This document shows positions 12,534 to 12,592 of a stretch of DNA of 12,592 nucleotides, piece after piece. How positions within the stretch are numbered: position 1 is the stretch's first letter; each line of letters starts with the position of its first letter. The stretch comes from CAYJLB01 sp964370845 (GTDB taxonomy: Bacteria; Bacillota; Clostridia; Oscillospirales; Ruminococcaceae): the NCBI GenBank assembly GCA_964370845.1, contig CAYJLB010000064.1, forward strand, positions 1 through 12,592. The letters run 5' to 3'. The translations under genes were made by a program, and so were the position numbers. The notes beneath the pieces are model-generated. The model did not search any database and was not told the DNA's origin. It worked only from the letters and a program-made list of their open reading frames with translations.

Positions 12534-12592
12534 TGTCATGCTCATAATTAGTAGTAAAGTTATTTGATTTTTCCTGTAAAAGAAACAATGTT

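Overview
The window is AT-rich, dense, chromosomal-type DNA from a low-GC Gram-positive bacterium. The evidence is AAGGAG-type Shine-Dalgarno (SD) sites, TTGACA/TATAAT promoters, a BirA-type biotin operator and the ffs-dnaX-ybaB-recR block. I infer a Clostridia-class anaerobe, perhaps Oscillospirales-like; the genus cannot be told from the sequence.

Layout. Bases 1-291 are a non-coding, very AT-rich leader with a strong promoter pointing left out of the window. tadA (tRNA A34 deaminase, TTG start) and bioY (biotin ECF transporter subunit, own promoter under a near-ideal BirA operator) read rightward and end at a two-way terminator. Facing them is the leftward operon gatC-gatA-gatB, which makes the tRNA-dependent amidotransferase. 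Its third gene is a fusion: GatB continues in frame into a complete archaeal-type aspartyl-tRNA synthetase. A divergent promoter region separates this operon from a phosphoglucomutase gene. Next come the small-type SRP RNA gene (ffs), dnaX, ybaB and recR, all rightward. Between ybaB and recR lies a tandem pair of 74-bp repeats. recR ends at a two-way terminator shared with a convergent, cysteine-rich protein gene of unknown function. hisE lies upstream of that gene on the minus strand, with a diverged copy of the repeat in front of it.

How the genes work together. tadA, gatCAB and the fused AspRS all serve decoding: wobble inosine, and Asn-tRNA (and perhaps Gln-tRNA) made by the indirect route. 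ffs serves protein targeting. dnaX, ybaB and recR are the usual replication/recombination cluster.

Main points of interest: (1) the GatB-AspRS fusion, a covalent link between the mischarging synthetase and the amidating enzyme; (2) dnaX appears to start at ATC, just downstream of ffs with no terminator between them; (3) a 17-bp inverted repeat that would hide the ribosome binding site of the cysteine-rich gene in read-through RNA; (4) a family of short structured intergenic repeats. I see no mobile element, CRISPR array, phage gene or tRNA gene.
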